A stretch of DNA of 42,854 bases from Acinetobacter tandoii DSM 14970 = CIP 107469 (GCF_000400735.1 NZ_KE007376.1:1-42854); one strand, 5' to 3'. Counted from the stretch's first letter, positions 1 through 7,228 are shown. Notes: a model not told the origin generated them from the sequence alone. Made by a program: numbers and translations.

Positions 1-369
1 TCCAGTCTGCATGGATATCACTTCATTTTTCATTTTTACACCTGTCATATAAGCACCCATCGATGGTGCGCTATCTGTAACCTGTGCATCTTCTGAGAAA
101 GTACGAACAAATGCTGACTCTGGAAGTTGATCTATCGGCAGTTGCCCGTCTTCACCAACAGCATAGATTCGTGCAGCTGTTAGTGTCGTGATACCCATTC
201 CATCTCCCAAGAAAAAAACCACACGTTGAGGCTGTTTTGATGGTTGTACTGAAGTAGAAGTTGATTGAACTAAAGCAGGACTTTGACAGCCCATCAAAAT
301 AACTGTGCCCAAACTACAGCATGCCAAACTTATTAATTTTTTATTAAATTTTTTCTTATGCCAAAGCAT
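1..369 (-). CDS. phoA: Alkaline phosphatase, N-terminal part (runs off the window)
   Basis: The gene starts at 369 on the minus strand and leaves the window at 1, so only about 123 residues are visible. The N-terminus is a lysine-rich stretch, a hydrophobic segment and a lipobox-like LMGC, suggesting an exported lipoprotein. It is followed by VVFFLGDGMG (metal-binding Asp) and then TDSAPSMGAYMTG, the phosphoserine active-site region of the alkaline phosphatase superfamily. The family hydrolyses phosphomonoesters in the periplasm. It sits back to back with nothing else: parB ends 149 bp away on the same strand, so transcription of parAB runs towards it through a palindrome that could act as terminator. 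The family call is firm; substrate and completeness cannot be judged. Confidence 0.85.
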   Translation of the reverse strand, partial: MLWHKKKFNKKLISLACCSLGTVILMGCQSPALVQSTSTSVQPSKQPQRVVFFLGDGMGITTLTAARIYAVGEDGQLPIDQLPESAFVRTFSEDAQVTDSAPSMGAYMTGVKMKNEVISMQTG

Positions 370-485
370 TGCATCGACTCATCTTAGGATGGTCGAAAAA
401 TACGCTTTAAATATTCAATTTAAATGACAAATTTATGAAAATATTATTATGACTACTTATATAAATTTTCCTAATTGCAAAAAAT

Positions 486-506
486 AGTGTAGCAAGTTGC
501 TACACT
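486..506. promoter_or_regulatory. parS: Palindrome, probable parS copy 1 and parB terminator
   Basis: A perfect inverted repeat, AGTGTAGCAA then one base then TTGCTACACT, lies just beyond the parB stop. Complementarity extends outward to about 482-511, with a T-run on the minus strand, so it could also stop parAB transcription. The 17-base core recurs at 2260-2276 and 4279-4297 with only the central base changed. Three copies flanking parAB and rep fit a ParB-binding centromere. Confidence 0.7.
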
Positions 507-517
507 ATTTTTTTACT

Positions 518-1417
518 TTATTTTTCTAACATTCTTTTTAGGAAAGCTTCTAATTCTTGTAAATTTTGATCATCAAATTGTCCGATTTTTAAAGATATCT
601 TTAATGTATTATGGTCAAATTTGATATTACCAGCAACTTTCCCATCATATTCAATTTTATGTACAATTGAAGTTTGAATTACTTCTTTCGTTTCTCTTGA
701 CTTAAAGATTTTTTCAGCTAGTGATGCCAGTTTTGTCTGTTCAACTTCTTTTTTAAGCAATTTTGACCATGCTTCGAATAATGCTTCTTTAGCATTTTCA
801 TGGTTTTCTTCATGATCTGATAGAAACTTTTTCACTGCTGTAGCAGCGGTCCGTGCTAATAATGACGGCTGTTTTTCCAAATCTTCAATCAACTCTCCAG
901 GTAATTTTTCAAAAGATAAATATTTATACATATCTTCACGATTCATACCTAATGACTTTGCTAACTTCTGCTTATTTTTTTTTAATTTTTCATCCAAAGA
1001 AGTTAATCCAACATATATTTCATAATCTGTCAGATCTTCTCGCTTTAAATTTTCAGCTAATGTTAATAAAGCAACTTCTTCATCCGATGCATCAATAATG
1101 ATTACTTCAATGGTGTTCTTATTGAGAAATTGGTGGGCTTTCAATCGTCTTTCACCAGCAATCAACTCATATTTATCATTTATTCTACGAACTGCAATTG
1201 GTTGTAATAGCCCAATTTCCTCAATTGATGCTGCTAAATCTTCAATATCTTGTTGATTAAAGAGTTTTCGAGGCTGGTTAGGGCTAGCCTGAATATCTGT
1301 AATTTGTACATTACGTCTTAGCTCTTTGACATCGTTAATATGCTCCTTTTGGGCATGTTGATGCTTTTGAGTATTTTGCTGAAGACGTTTAGCCAATAGC
1401 TCTTTATTACTTACCAT
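518..1417 (-). CDS. parB: ParB-family plasmid partition protein
   Basis: 299 residues. It binds parS and, with ParA, distributes plasmid copies to daughter cells. The N-terminal ParB/Srx-like CTP-binding domain (about residues 37-130) contains SPNQPR, GLLQPIAVR, the GERR motif (88-91) and AENLKREDLT. A helix-turn-helix follows at about 150-170 (LAKSLGMNREDMYKYL), then a charged linker and a C-terminal dimerisation region. The start has a GGAAA-like ribosome site. It lies 18 bp downstream of parA in the same direction, forming a parAB operon, and the palindrome at 486-506 follows immediately. Overall length and order are typical of plasmid ParB of the type with a large ParA-ParB-parS module. 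Confidence 0.93.
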   Translation of the reverse strand: MVSNKELLAKRLQQNTQKHQHAQKEHINDVKELRRNVQITDIQASPNQPRKLFNQQDIEDLAASIEEIGLLQPIAVRRINDKYELIAGERRLKAHQFLNKNTIEVIIIDASDEEVALLTLAENLKREDLTDYEIYVGLTSLDEKLKKNKQKLAKSLGMNREDMYKYLSFEKLPGELIEDLEKQPSLLARTAATAVKKFLSDHEENHENAKEALFEAWSKLLKKEVEQTKLASLAEKIFKSRETKEVIQTSIVHKIEYDGKVAGNIKFDHNTLKISLKIGQFDDQNLQELEAFLKRMLEK

Positions 1418-1435
1418 AGTATTTCCAGAATTATA

Positions 1436-2212
1436 TTATCCGACACGCTGAACAATTTCTTGTGCTAAAGTTTCAAAAGCTTTTCGAACTTTTGAGTTTT
1501 TATCAACAGATAATAAAGGTTGTTGCAAAATTGCAGCTTGATTAACCTTAGTGCTCATTGGAATTGTGGTATGCAATAATTCTCCAACTTGATTAAATGC
1601 TTCATCTTTTATTAATTTACATACATTCTGACGCTCATCATGTTTAATTAATAAAGCACCTAAGAGTTCTAATTCAGGGTTAACTCTTCTAATTTTACTT
1701 AAATGATTAATTAAATCAGTAACACCATAGAGACCGTATTGTGAACCAGATTCAATTGGAACAATAACATGTGTCGAAGCGGCTAAAGCATTGCTGGTTA
1801 GTAATTTTAAGCTAGGAGGGCAATCAATAAGAATGTAGTCATATAATCCTTCTAGAATTTCCAATTTATTTGAAAGTTCCTCGGATGGTCTTGGTGCATC
1901 ATCTTTCAATTGATCTTCAGTTTTACCAAGAGTTAATGAGCCATATATTAAGGAAACATTTTTAAATTTTGTTTCTTCTTCTAATGCTTCCGATAATAGA
2001 CTTATATCACCAATAAGTAATTCAGCTGATGTAGTTTCAACTTCGCTAGGATGTCTTAATCCTATATGTAAACTTGCATTTGCTTGTGGATCCAGATCAA
2101 TTACTAAGACCTTATTTCCTAATTCAGCAAGTTCTGAAGCAAGATGTACTACAGTAGTTGTTTTCCCGCAACCACCTTTATGATTAGCTACAGCAATGAT
2201 TTTAGTTGACAT
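1436..2212 (-). CDS. parA: ParA-family partition ATPase
   Basis: 258 residues, a Walker-type ATPase that drives plasmid positioning over the nucleoid. The deviant Walker A motif KGGCGKTT is at residues 12-19, the A' motif VIDLDPQ at about 37-43, and the Walker B region YILIDCPPS near the middle. There is no N-terminal DNA-binding extension, so this is a short (type Ib-length or chromosomal-like) ParA; autoregulation would then depend on ParB or the upstream palindrome. A probable parS copy (2260-2276) lies about 48 bp upstream of the start, where the parA promoter is expected. It is the first gene of the parAB operon, divergent from rep across the origin. Confidence 0.94.
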   Translation of the reverse strand: MSTKIIAVANHKGGCGKTTTVVHLASELAELGNKVLVIDLDPQANASLHIGLRHPSEVETTSAELLIGDISLLSEALEEETKFKNVSLIYGSLTLGKTEDQLKDDAPRPSEELSNKLEILEGLYDYILIDCPPSLKLLTSNALAASTHVIVPIESGSQYGLYGVTDLINHLSKIRRVNPELELLGALLIKHDERQNVCKLIKDEAFNQVGELLHTTIPMSTKVNQAAILQQPLLSVDKNSKVRKAFETLAQEIVQRVG

Positions 2213-2259
2213 ATTTGTCTTAAGGAATTTACTTTGATTTCATTTAATATAAAGATATT

Positions 2260-2276
2260 TGTAGCAACTTGCTACA
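2260..2276. promoter_or_regulatory. parS: Palindrome, probable parS copy 2 in the parA promoter region
   Basis: TGTAGCAA, one base (C), TTGCTACA: the same core as at 486-506 and 4279-4297. Its position just upstream of parA suggests that ParB binding here could both mark the centromere and repress parAB. Confidence 0.7.
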
Positions 2277-2446
2277 GTTCCTTTGTCATATTTTTATCTT
2301 TTGAATTCAAAAGATGTGGGAAAAACATTTCTTAACTTTTTTTAAAAATATAGCTAGCTAATTTTAATTAGTATTAATTAATATTAATTAGTTAATTATA
2401 ATTAGACTGATTTTATTTGTTTAAAAACAAATATATAGAGTTTTTA

Positions 2447-2576
2447 AAGTGGAAGGCCTGTCATTGATAAGTGGAAGATCTGTCACCGATAAGTGGAAGG
2501 TTTGTCACTAATAAGTGGAAGGTCTGTCACCGATAAGTGGAAGGTTTGTCACTATGGTGGAAGACTTGTCCTTGTG
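2447..2576 (+). repeat. Tandem 22-bp iterons (five regular, one shifted)
   Basis: Units starting with AAGTGGAAG and containing TGTCAC occur at 2447, 2469, 2491, 2513 and 2535 with an exact 22-bp period. A sixth, more divergent unit begins at 2557 and is shifted two bases out of phase. Alternating units end in CCGAT or CTAAT. These are the binding sites expected for the Rep protein encoded at 3104. Confidence 0.9.
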
Positions 2577-2694
2577 ATTTATTTTAACGTGGATTTTTTA
2601 ATTTAAAACAATATAATTCAATTGCTTATGATGTTGATAAGTTTGTTTTTCTTAAAATAAAGGTGGAAGACTTGTCATTAGATGTTTTTTATTC

Positions 2695-2703
2695 TGTGGA
2701 TAA
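2695..2703 (-). promoter_or_regulatory. DnaA box
   Basis: The minus strand reads TTATCCACA, an exact match to the consensus DnaA box, between the tandem iterons and the rep gene. Confidence 0.75.
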
Positions 2704-2963
2704 ACTATTTGTATAAAATTTAATTGATAACATGATGTTTGATAGTCAAGAATACCGGAATGGTGGAAGGTTTGTCACTTTAATAGTGGAATATGTGTTA
2801 AGTAATTCCACTTTAGTGGTGTTGTAGGCTATTCCTACTTTCAAATTGATTACTTTAGCGACACGGATGAATTCTCAAAGGTGGAAGAATTGTCACTTAA
2901 AAGTGTTTAGTTTTATAGATATTCCACCATAAGGCTGAATAGTATCAAAATTGCACTTTAATA

Positions 2964-3104
2964 GTGACACTTCTTCCACTCTTAAGATGTTTGATGGGCA
3001 TAAACTGAGTTAATTTAATGTAAGCAAGAGAAAATAGTGAGCGGTTTGCATCTTCTTCCACTTTTGTGTATAACATGTAGAAAATATTTTAATCTTTCCA
3101 CTTA
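2964..3104 (-). promoter_or_regulatory. Inverted iteron copies in front of rep (probable autorepression sites)
   Basis: Reverse-oriented GTGGAAG cores occur at about 2964-2980, 3050-3066 and 3092-3104, the last touching the ATG of rep. In iteron plasmids, Rep dimers usually bind inverted copies at their own promoter and repress it; that role is inferred here from position. Confidence 0.6.
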
Positions 3105-4276
3105 TGAGCAATCACAACGAACCAGAAGAATTAGAACATCTACCTTATTGTATTGGTAATATTCGACATAATGGAGTAGTCAGCACTAGTAACCGTCTGA
3201 TTAGACCAATTGAATTATCATCTAATGAGTATAAAGCTCTACTTTATGCAATGGCTGTTGCGAATTATGGTGAGAAGAATAATCAAGATCGTGAAATTAC
3301 AGAGCAAACTTATATTTATTTGCATAAAGATGATTTAGGCGAACTATTAGGATTAGATAAAAAGAATTCCATTAATGTTGCTATTGATCGTATTTATAAA
3401 GAATTATCATCACGAGTAGCTCATTTTGTAATTGAAGAGCCCGTGGATGATAATAAGCGTAAAGTTAAAAAAGTACACTCAGTAGTACCAATTATTCGTG
3501 AACTCCGTTGGGAAGATGACGCTAAAAATGCTTTGCAGATACGTTTCACCAGTGAAGTACTTCCATATTTTACTCGTTTAGCAAATGGAAATTTTACGAC
3601 CTATCAATTGAAAGATTTATTTGCTTTGGACTCTGTAACTAGTATGAGTTTGTATTCATACTTTATCAAAAATGAATTTAAGTATGCTAATCAAGATTCT
3701 TATGAGGTTGAACTTTCACTTGAGAATATCAAAGCATTAATTGATATTGGGGAGAAAAAATACGATCGTTGGGTTGATTTTAGACGATACGTTTTAGACA
3801 AAATTATTGAAGAAATTAATGAAAGGACTAGTCTTCAATTAGAATACGATACCATCAAGAAAGGTCGACCTATTGTCGGAGTTCGATTTAAAATTCTTAA
3901 TAGGCATGCCACTGAAGTTGTTGTATCTAATACTAATGATAAGACTCAAATCTATTTAGATGTCAATTTTGATGATAATGCGCTTGTTAAAGAATTAGGT
4001 GCGAAGTTCGATATGACTGTAAGGTCTTGGTACATCTATGCAAACGATCCAAATTATAAACAATTTAGTAAGTGGTTTAAGACAGAAGGGTGCTTAACTG
4101 AATCTCAAGCAAATGTGATAGTGAATGATATTATGTTCCAAATGGATTTTGCTGTAGCTGGCAGTTCAATGAGTGAATTTAAGAAAGAAATGAAATATAA
4201 ATTAAAAAATAATCCAAATTTTGTAAAAGAAAATAGAAAACGATTGAATGAAATATTTGGAAAAGACGTTATATGA
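3104..4276 (+). CDS. repB: Rep_3-family replication initiator with a C-terminal DUF5710-like domain
   Basis: 390 residues. It binds the iterons and opens the origin. Residues about 20-265 form the two winged-helix domains of the Rep_3 (RepB/RepA) initiators: LIRPIELSSNEYKALLYAMA near the start, then the DNA-binding second half with LKDLFAL and RWVDFRRYVLDKIIEEIN. Residues about 281-326 (IYLDVNFDD, LGAKFD, RSWYIY, FSKWF) resemble the small DUF5710 domain, which is unusual on an initiator and makes the protein longer than typical Rep_3 proteins. No clear Shine-Dalgarno sequence precedes the ATG; instead a half iteron touches it. It is divergent from parA. A probable parS site lies directly behind the stop. 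Confidence 0.92.
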   Translation: MSNHNEPEELEHLPYCIGNIRHNGVVSTSNRLIRPIELSSNEYKALLYAMAVANYGEKNNQDREITEQTYIYLHKDDLGELLGLDKKNSINVAIDRIYKELSSRVAHFVIEEPVDDNKRKVKKVHSVVPIIRELRWEDDAKNALQIRFTSEVLPYFTRLANGNFTTYQLKDLFALDSVTSMSLYSYFIKNEFKYANQDSYEVELSLENIKALIDIGEKKYDRWVDFRRYVLDKIIEEINERTSLQLEYDTIKKGRPIVGVRFKILNRHATEVVVSNTNDKTQIYLDVNFDDNALVKELGAKFDMTVRSWYIYANDPNYKQFSKWFKTEGCLTESQANVIVNDIMFQMDFAVAGSSMSEFKKEMKYKLKNNPNFVKENRKRLNEIFGKDVI

Positions 4277-4278
4277 CT

Positions 4279-4297
4279 GTGTAGCAACTTGCTACAC
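4279..4297. promoter_or_regulatory. parS: Palindrome, probable parS copy 3 behind rep
   Basis: GTGTAGCAA, one base (C), TTGCTACAC, three bases after the rep stop codon. Same core as the copies beside parB and parA. It could also form a weak terminator, as TTTT follows. Confidence 0.7.
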
Positions 4298-4346
4298 TTT
4301 TCACTATAAGGTGTGAAATAAGCTTGATATCAGTTTACGTCATATT

Positions 4347-4418
4347 TTGATAGCTATTTAATAGACCTATGAACTCATAATCCGTTGGTCGACAGTTCAA
4401 TTCTGTCTGGGCCCACCA
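4347..4418 (+). pseudogene. Decayed tRNA-Met(CAT)-like gene, intact 3' half
   Basis: From 4373 the sequence matches the 3' half of an elongator tRNA-Met. It has the anticodon loop CTCATAA with CAT at 4376-4378, a five-base variable region, a perfect T-arm GACAG-TTCAATT-CTGTC (4391-4407), the acceptor strand TGGGCCC, discriminator A and an encoded CCA (4416-4418). The 5' half keeps only a TAGCT...TAGA trace of the D-arm. The 5' acceptor strand and the 5' anticodon stem do not pair, so a functional tRNA is unlikely. It may be a relic of integration at a chromosomal tRNA. Confidence 0.7.
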
Positions 4419-4426
4419 TATAAAAC

Positions 4427-4462
4427 AACCACTTACGCGTACAAATCGTAAGTGGTTTTTTT
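4427..4462 (+). terminator. Rho-independent terminator behind the tRNA-like sequence
   Basis: An 11-bp perfect stem, AACCACTTACG pairing with CGTAAGTGGTT, with a nine-base loop and a run of T. It looks like the native terminator of the tRNA gene carried along with its 3' half. Confidence 0.85.
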
Positions 4463-4514
4463 GTTTTTAGATTCTGGTAAGCAGATAAAATCAACTTAAA
4501 CAAACAGTTTCTTT

Positions 4515-5012
4515 CTATAGTTCTACTAGGTTTTGATCTGTGCTTGGAATGAAGTCTTGAAGTTTGGGGTGAACACGGAAATCTGCTTCAGCTTTTGTAG
4601 ATATCTCTTTAACTTCACTAGACCAGTTTTCCTTTCTGTATTCTCGCCAATTTAATTTAATTTTGAGTGGACGACTATATCCTTTTAATTCCATAAGGAA
4701 GATCTGATCACATAATTCATCAAATAAAAAGACATGTGAACGATGGAAGTGAGGATTTCTTTTTAGTAATAACTCTAATGAATTTATGAGAAGTGAACAG
4801 CAATCATTAGAAAGAGCAGTACTATTAATTGTTACTCCCCAGTGATGCAATAAATACAATGTACATAGGCTGTCGAGTGAGCCATAGCTTGCTATATGTT
4901 CTAAGCAACTCTTATCAAAATCTTTAATACGTCGATTGGATGAAATGAACTCTACGATATAGTGAGGTAGAGTAGTTAATTCTAATAATATAAGACATGC
5001 AAAAAAAATCAT
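4515..5012 (-). CDS. Hypothetical protein, unrecognised
   Basis: 165 residues, not recognised. The N-terminus is hydrophobic (FFACLILLELTTL), the middle leucine- and cysteine-rich, the C-terminus charged (LNWREYRKENWSSEVKEI). No Shine-Dalgarno sequence precedes the proposed ATG at 5012, and an in-frame stop lies four codons upstream, so the start is uncertain. Its first bases overlap a divergent ORF at 4997; both are unlikely to be real. It faces the tRNA-like terminator. It could be a plasmid gene of unknown role or a shadow; confidence is low. Confidence 0.4.
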   Translation of the reverse strand: MIFFACLILLELTTLPHYIVEFISSNRRIKDFDKSCLEHIASYGSLDSLCTLYLLHHWGVTINSTALSNDCCSLLINSLELLLKRNPHFHRSHVFLFDELCDQIFLMELKGYSRPLKIKLNWREYRKENWSSEVKEISTKAEADFRVHPKLQDFIPSTDQNLVEL

Positions 5013-5254
5013 TTGAAGTTCTGATCAAACTCAGAGCACTTTTGATATTAGATTTACCAGACTTTATTCGAGGTTTTATCTTGAATCTTAAAAACAAGCT
5101 GGATGCTTACATCAAAAGAACTCTTAACACGGGGGCGAAATCGAATAAAGCCGTTGATGAATTTGAGGTCCTAAAATGGTTATGTATAAGCAATATTCAA
5201 AAGATACTGCCTTTAGAATGTTATGGAAATACAGTTTGCAACAGGGTGTCATGA
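4997..5254 (+). CDS. Doubtful small ORF
   Basis: 85 codons with an N-terminal hydrophobic patch and no family resemblance that I can see. It overlaps the start of the minus-strand ORF ending at 5012 by 16 bp, head to head, and has only a weak ribosome site. Listed because it is the only alternative coding reading of 5013-5254; it may well be non-coding. Confidence 0.2.
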   Translation: MQKKSFEVLIKLRALLILDLPDFIRGFILNLKNKLDAYIKRTLNTGAKSNKAVDEFEVLKWLCISNIQKILPLECYGNTVCNRVS

Positions 5255-5310
5255 GATAAGGAAGATTTATGATGTGGAATTGAATACGAGGAGAGTTCTA
5301 TACATTGTTA

Positions 5311-5412
5311 ATGGTACTGGAACGTTATCCTAAAGTTTGGATATTACCTTGTATCTTTTTTCTATTTTGTATAGCTGTTATGGCATGGCTTAATAGTCAC
5401 TCCTCAGCATGA
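5311..5412 (+). CDS. Possible 33-residue membrane peptide
   Basis: ATG at 5311 (or TTG at 5305) opens a short frame encoding one hydrophobic segment, WILPCIFFLFCIAVMAWL, with a short polar tail. A GAGGAG sequence lies at 5288-5293, close enough for the TTG start. Small single-span peptides of this size include type I toxins, but its last codons appear to belong to the truncated IS3 element, so the frame may be accidental. Confidence 0.25.
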   Translation: MVLERYPKVWILPCIFFLFCIAVMAWLNSHSSA

Positions 5413-5565
5413 TGCAAGTCATGTAAATCTCGCTTTGCTCGATGTTCTGGATTTTCGCAGAGATCTAGAGTCCGGTAATAGGTTGAAGCTGCGATCGGTA
5501 AAATCCTACAAATCGCATCAACACCATATAAGTCTTTATTGTTATGGATGAAATCCACCATTATT
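5402..5565 (-). pseudogene. IS3-family transposase OrfB, N-terminal fragment
   Basis: The minus strand reads MVDFIHNNKDLYGVDAICRI, continues through ASTYYRTLDLCENPEHRAKRD and ends HHAEE, matching the N-terminus of IS3 OrfB (HTH_21 region). Homology ends near 5400, before the rve catalytic core. It overlaps the end of orfA in the other frame, as expected for programmed frameshifting. Confidence 0.75.
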
Positions 5566-5878
5566 TGTGTGGGCGGTCGAGCTCCGCCTGGGCGAAAAAA
5601 GCGGCTGCTTTACGTAGAATTTCATTGGCACGCTTTAATTCTTTAATTTCACGTTCCATTTGCTTCATTTTTTCTTGATCAGATATCTGTTGTACTTTAA
5701 TAGGATTTTGCTGATCTAAATGCTTTTGATGCCAGGCACGAAGTGTTTCAGGAGTACAACCAATCTTAGGCGCAATTGCTGTGATTGCAGCCCAAGTAGA
5801 AGGATAATCTTTTTCAGATTCAATCAATAATTGAACCGCTCTTTCTCTGATTTCAGGGGTATATTTTAATTTTGTCAT
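5561..5878 (-). CDS. IS3-family transposase OrfA
   Basis: 105 residues: an N-terminal helix-turn-helix (YTPEIRERAVQLL ... GCTPETLRAWHQKH) and a C-terminal leucine-zipper coiled coil ending KLKRANEILRKAAAFFAQAELDRPHK-like residues, as in the IS51/IS407 branch of IS3. OrfA normally shifts frame near its end to produce the OrfAB transposase; a T6 run on the coding strand within the AAAFFAQ codons is a candidate slippery site. The orfB partner is truncated, so the protein is at most a DNA-binding inhibitor now. Confidence 0.85.
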   Translation of the reverse strand: MTKLKYTPEIRERAVQLLIESEKDYPSTWAAITAIAPKIGCTPETLRAWHQKHLDQQNPIKVQQISDQEKMKQMEREIKELKRANEILRKAAAFFAQAELDRPHK

Positions 5879-5928
5879 CGGGATAGTCTCTCAGAATATT
5901 GACTCTCCGACAAACCCGGTACGGTTCA

Positions 5929-6046
5929 TAAAGCTCAGAAAGCTGTTATTGAACAAAGAAATTTAAATCCTGTGCTTGACTCTTGTAGTTAAAAACAGGA
6001 CATTTTAAATGGTTTATCGCATAGACATTTTAATTGGTGAATAACA
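5929..6046 (+). mobile_element. IS fragment, 3' end (copy 1 of an inverted pair)
   Basis: Encodes the last codons of a transposase (KAQKAVIEQRNLNPVLDSCS then stop) followed by the IS end ACAGGACATTTTAAATGG ... TTGGTGAATAACA. The same sequence occurs reverse-complemented at 7860-7978 with a few changes. Repeated TTAAAATGTC motifs and a TGT terminus resemble IS481- or IS1202-type (ISNCY) ends; the family is not certain. The rest was removed at the border with the IS3 element (5928). Confidence 0.65.
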
Positions 6047-6113
6047 GTGTTTTTAATATTACTTTAAGATCAGTATCTTATCGTTATTCATACCCTCTGG
6101 AACGTTCTCGTTC

Positions 6114-6143
6114 AACCGACTTGGAAACAAGTCGGTTTCTTTT
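6114..6143 (+). terminator. Rho-independent terminator
   Basis: AACCGACTTG, GAAA loop, CAAGTCGGTT, then TTCTTTTT: a ten-bp perfect stem with a tetraloop and T-run. No gene ends directly before it; it may be left from a gene lost at the IS border. The gene-free stretch 6047-6572 otherwise holds only a second terminator and the vapBC promoter. Confidence 0.8.
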
Positions 6144-6450
6144 TAAGCAAAACTGTAACTTTTAGCCAATAAAATTGATCAAAAAACATTCGTTTTTGCA
6201 TTTTTTCCTGATTTCTCAAGGGTCACAGTTCATAAATAATCCCCAATTTCTGCGGACAACTCTTGGGATAAAATAGGCCAACTTTGTAAGCTAAAACTTA
6301 CATGAATTTAAGATTTTTGAGGATTGGTAATCCAAAGCATTAGCCCTATGATGAATACATAAGAGAACTGGATGTTTCCAGAAAACAAGAATAAGAAAAT
6401 AGCGCAAGGAATGGGCAGCACGAGATCAGTAAGACGAGCACCCCGATATG

Positions 6451-6480
6451 AAAAAGCCCGACAGGATGTCGGGCTTTTTT
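6451..6480 (+). terminator. Rho-independent terminator upstream of vapBC
   Basis: AAAAAGCCCGACA and TGTCGGGCTTTTT pair perfectly around a three-base loop, with T-runs on both sides of the stem in either orientation, so it may act in both directions. It insulates vapBC from upstream transcription. Confidence 0.85.
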
Positions 6481-6505
6481 ATTGCCTTATGATTTTAATT
6501 TCACT

Positions 6506-6553
6506 TTGACTTTACAAGATTTAATGTTAAGATATGTATCAATGATATATATC
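6506..6553 (+). promoter_or_regulatory. vapBC promoter and operator
   Basis: TTGACT (6506-6511) and TAAGAT (6528-6533), 16 bp apart, form a reasonable sigma-70 promoter. Just downstream lies the palindrome GATATATATC (6544-6553), within a longer AGATAT...ATATCT symmetry. VapBC complexes repress their own promoter at such sites; the assignment is inferred. Confidence 0.5.
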
Positions 6554-6572
6554 TTGGTTTCGGGAGGTAATT

Positions 6573-6803
6573 ATGGAAATTGCGAAAGTATTTCAAACTG
6601 GTCGCAGTCAGGCTGTTCGCTTGCCTAAAGCCTTTCGCTTTAATGGCACGGAAGTGGCCATCAAAAGCTTCGGTCGTGGTGTATTACTCATGCCCATCGA
6701 CAATCCTTGGGATGTCATGTTAGAAGCAATAAATGAGTTTGAGGTTGGATTCCAATTGGAGCGAGCTGATCAAGGCGAACAGCTCCGTGAGGAGTTCAGA
6801 TGA
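6573..6803 (+). CDS. vapB: VapB-type antitoxin (AbrB/MazE fold)
   Basis: 76 residues. The N-terminal swapped-hairpin AbrB domain is clear: AKVFQTGRSQAVRLPKAFRF, then a C-terminal tail (NPWDVMLEAINEF) that would wrap the toxin. It neutralises VapC and represses the operon. A good Shine-Dalgarno sequence (GGGAGG) precedes the ATG. Its TGA overlaps the ATG of vapC (ATGA), so the two are translationally coupled. The pair lies between two inverted IS fragments and next to a pdif-like site, a usual setting for toxin-antitoxin genes on Acinetobacter plasmids. Confidence 0.92.
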   Translation: MEIAKVFQTGRSQAVRLPKAFRFNGTEVAIKSFGRGVLLMPIDNPWDVMLEAINEFEVGFQLERADQGEQLREEFR

Positions 6804-7195
6804 TTTACCTCTTAGACACAAATATTTGTATCTATGTCATCAATAATAAGCCTCAACAAGTTTTTGAGCGCTTTAAGCAATATCAACTCGGCCAGCTTGC
6901 GATTTCGAGTATCACGGCATCTGAGCTGGCTTTTGGTGTAGAGAAGTCTGGATCTGAACGCAATAAACAGGCGTTAAACAAGTTTTTGTCACCTTTAGAG
7001 ATTCTTCCTTACGATGAACAGGCGATTTGGCATTACGCCAAATTACGCCAGAATCTTCAATCTACAGGTAAACCGATTGGCAGCTTAGATATGCTGATCG
7101 CTGCTCATGCTTTGGCATTGGATGTTGTATTAGTTACGAACAATACAAAAGAATTTGAACGAATTGATGGTCTGAAGCTAGAGAATTGGGTCTAA
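6800..7195 (+). CDS. vapC: VapC-type PIN-domain toxin ribonuclease
   Basis: 131 residues, full length for VapC. The PIN acidic residues are present: D6 (LLDTN), E42 (TASELAFG), D97 (GSLDMLIAAHA) and the N114/N115 region (LVTNNTKEF). VapC toxins cut specific RNAs, often initiator tRNA, when VapB is lost. The start overlaps the vapB stop by four bases. A pdif-like site begins 34 bp after the stop codon. The family call is firm; the RNA target is unknown. Confidence 0.93.
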   Translation: MIYLLDTNICIYVINNKPQQVFERFKQYQLGQLAISSITASELAFGVEKSGSERNKQALNKFLSPLEILPYDEQAIWHYAKLRQNLQSTGKPIGSLDMLIAAHALALDVVLVTNNTKEFERIDGLKLENWV

Positions 7196-7228
7196 TCGCT
7201 ATATCTAGCCCGCCCTATGCAGGGCTAG

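Larger units (their letters stand above)
2340..3103. other. oriV: Plasmid origin of replication (oriV) with AT-rich region, iterons and DnaA box
   Basis: The gene-free stretch between parA and rep. It opens with an AT-rich tract made of TTAATTA-type repeats (about 2350-2420), the likely unwinding element. Tandem iterons follow at 2447-2576. Further single copies of GTGGAAG-N-TTGTCA type lie near 2663-2680, 2763-2780 and 2881-2898. A perfect DnaA box is at 2695-2703. Inverted iteron copies approach the rep start. This is the standard arrangement of an iteron-controlled theta replicon. Confidence 0.85.
5400..5928 (-). mobile_element. IS3-family element, truncated at its 3' end
   Basis: The left end is intact: reading the minus strand from 5928, it begins TGAACCGTACCGGGTTTGTC, a typical IS3-family terminal repeat. 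Complete orfA follows, and then only about the first 52 codons of orfB (VDFIHNNKDLYGVDAICRIL ... DLHDLHHAE), which stop near 5400. The catalytic DDE domain and the right terminal repeat are gone, so the element cannot move by itself. No second end was found. Confidence 0.8.

Noticed and set aside
853..1098. Plus-strand frame of 81 codons inside parB
   Set aside because: Antisense to a clear ParB with all family motifs; no ribosome site or family resemblance.
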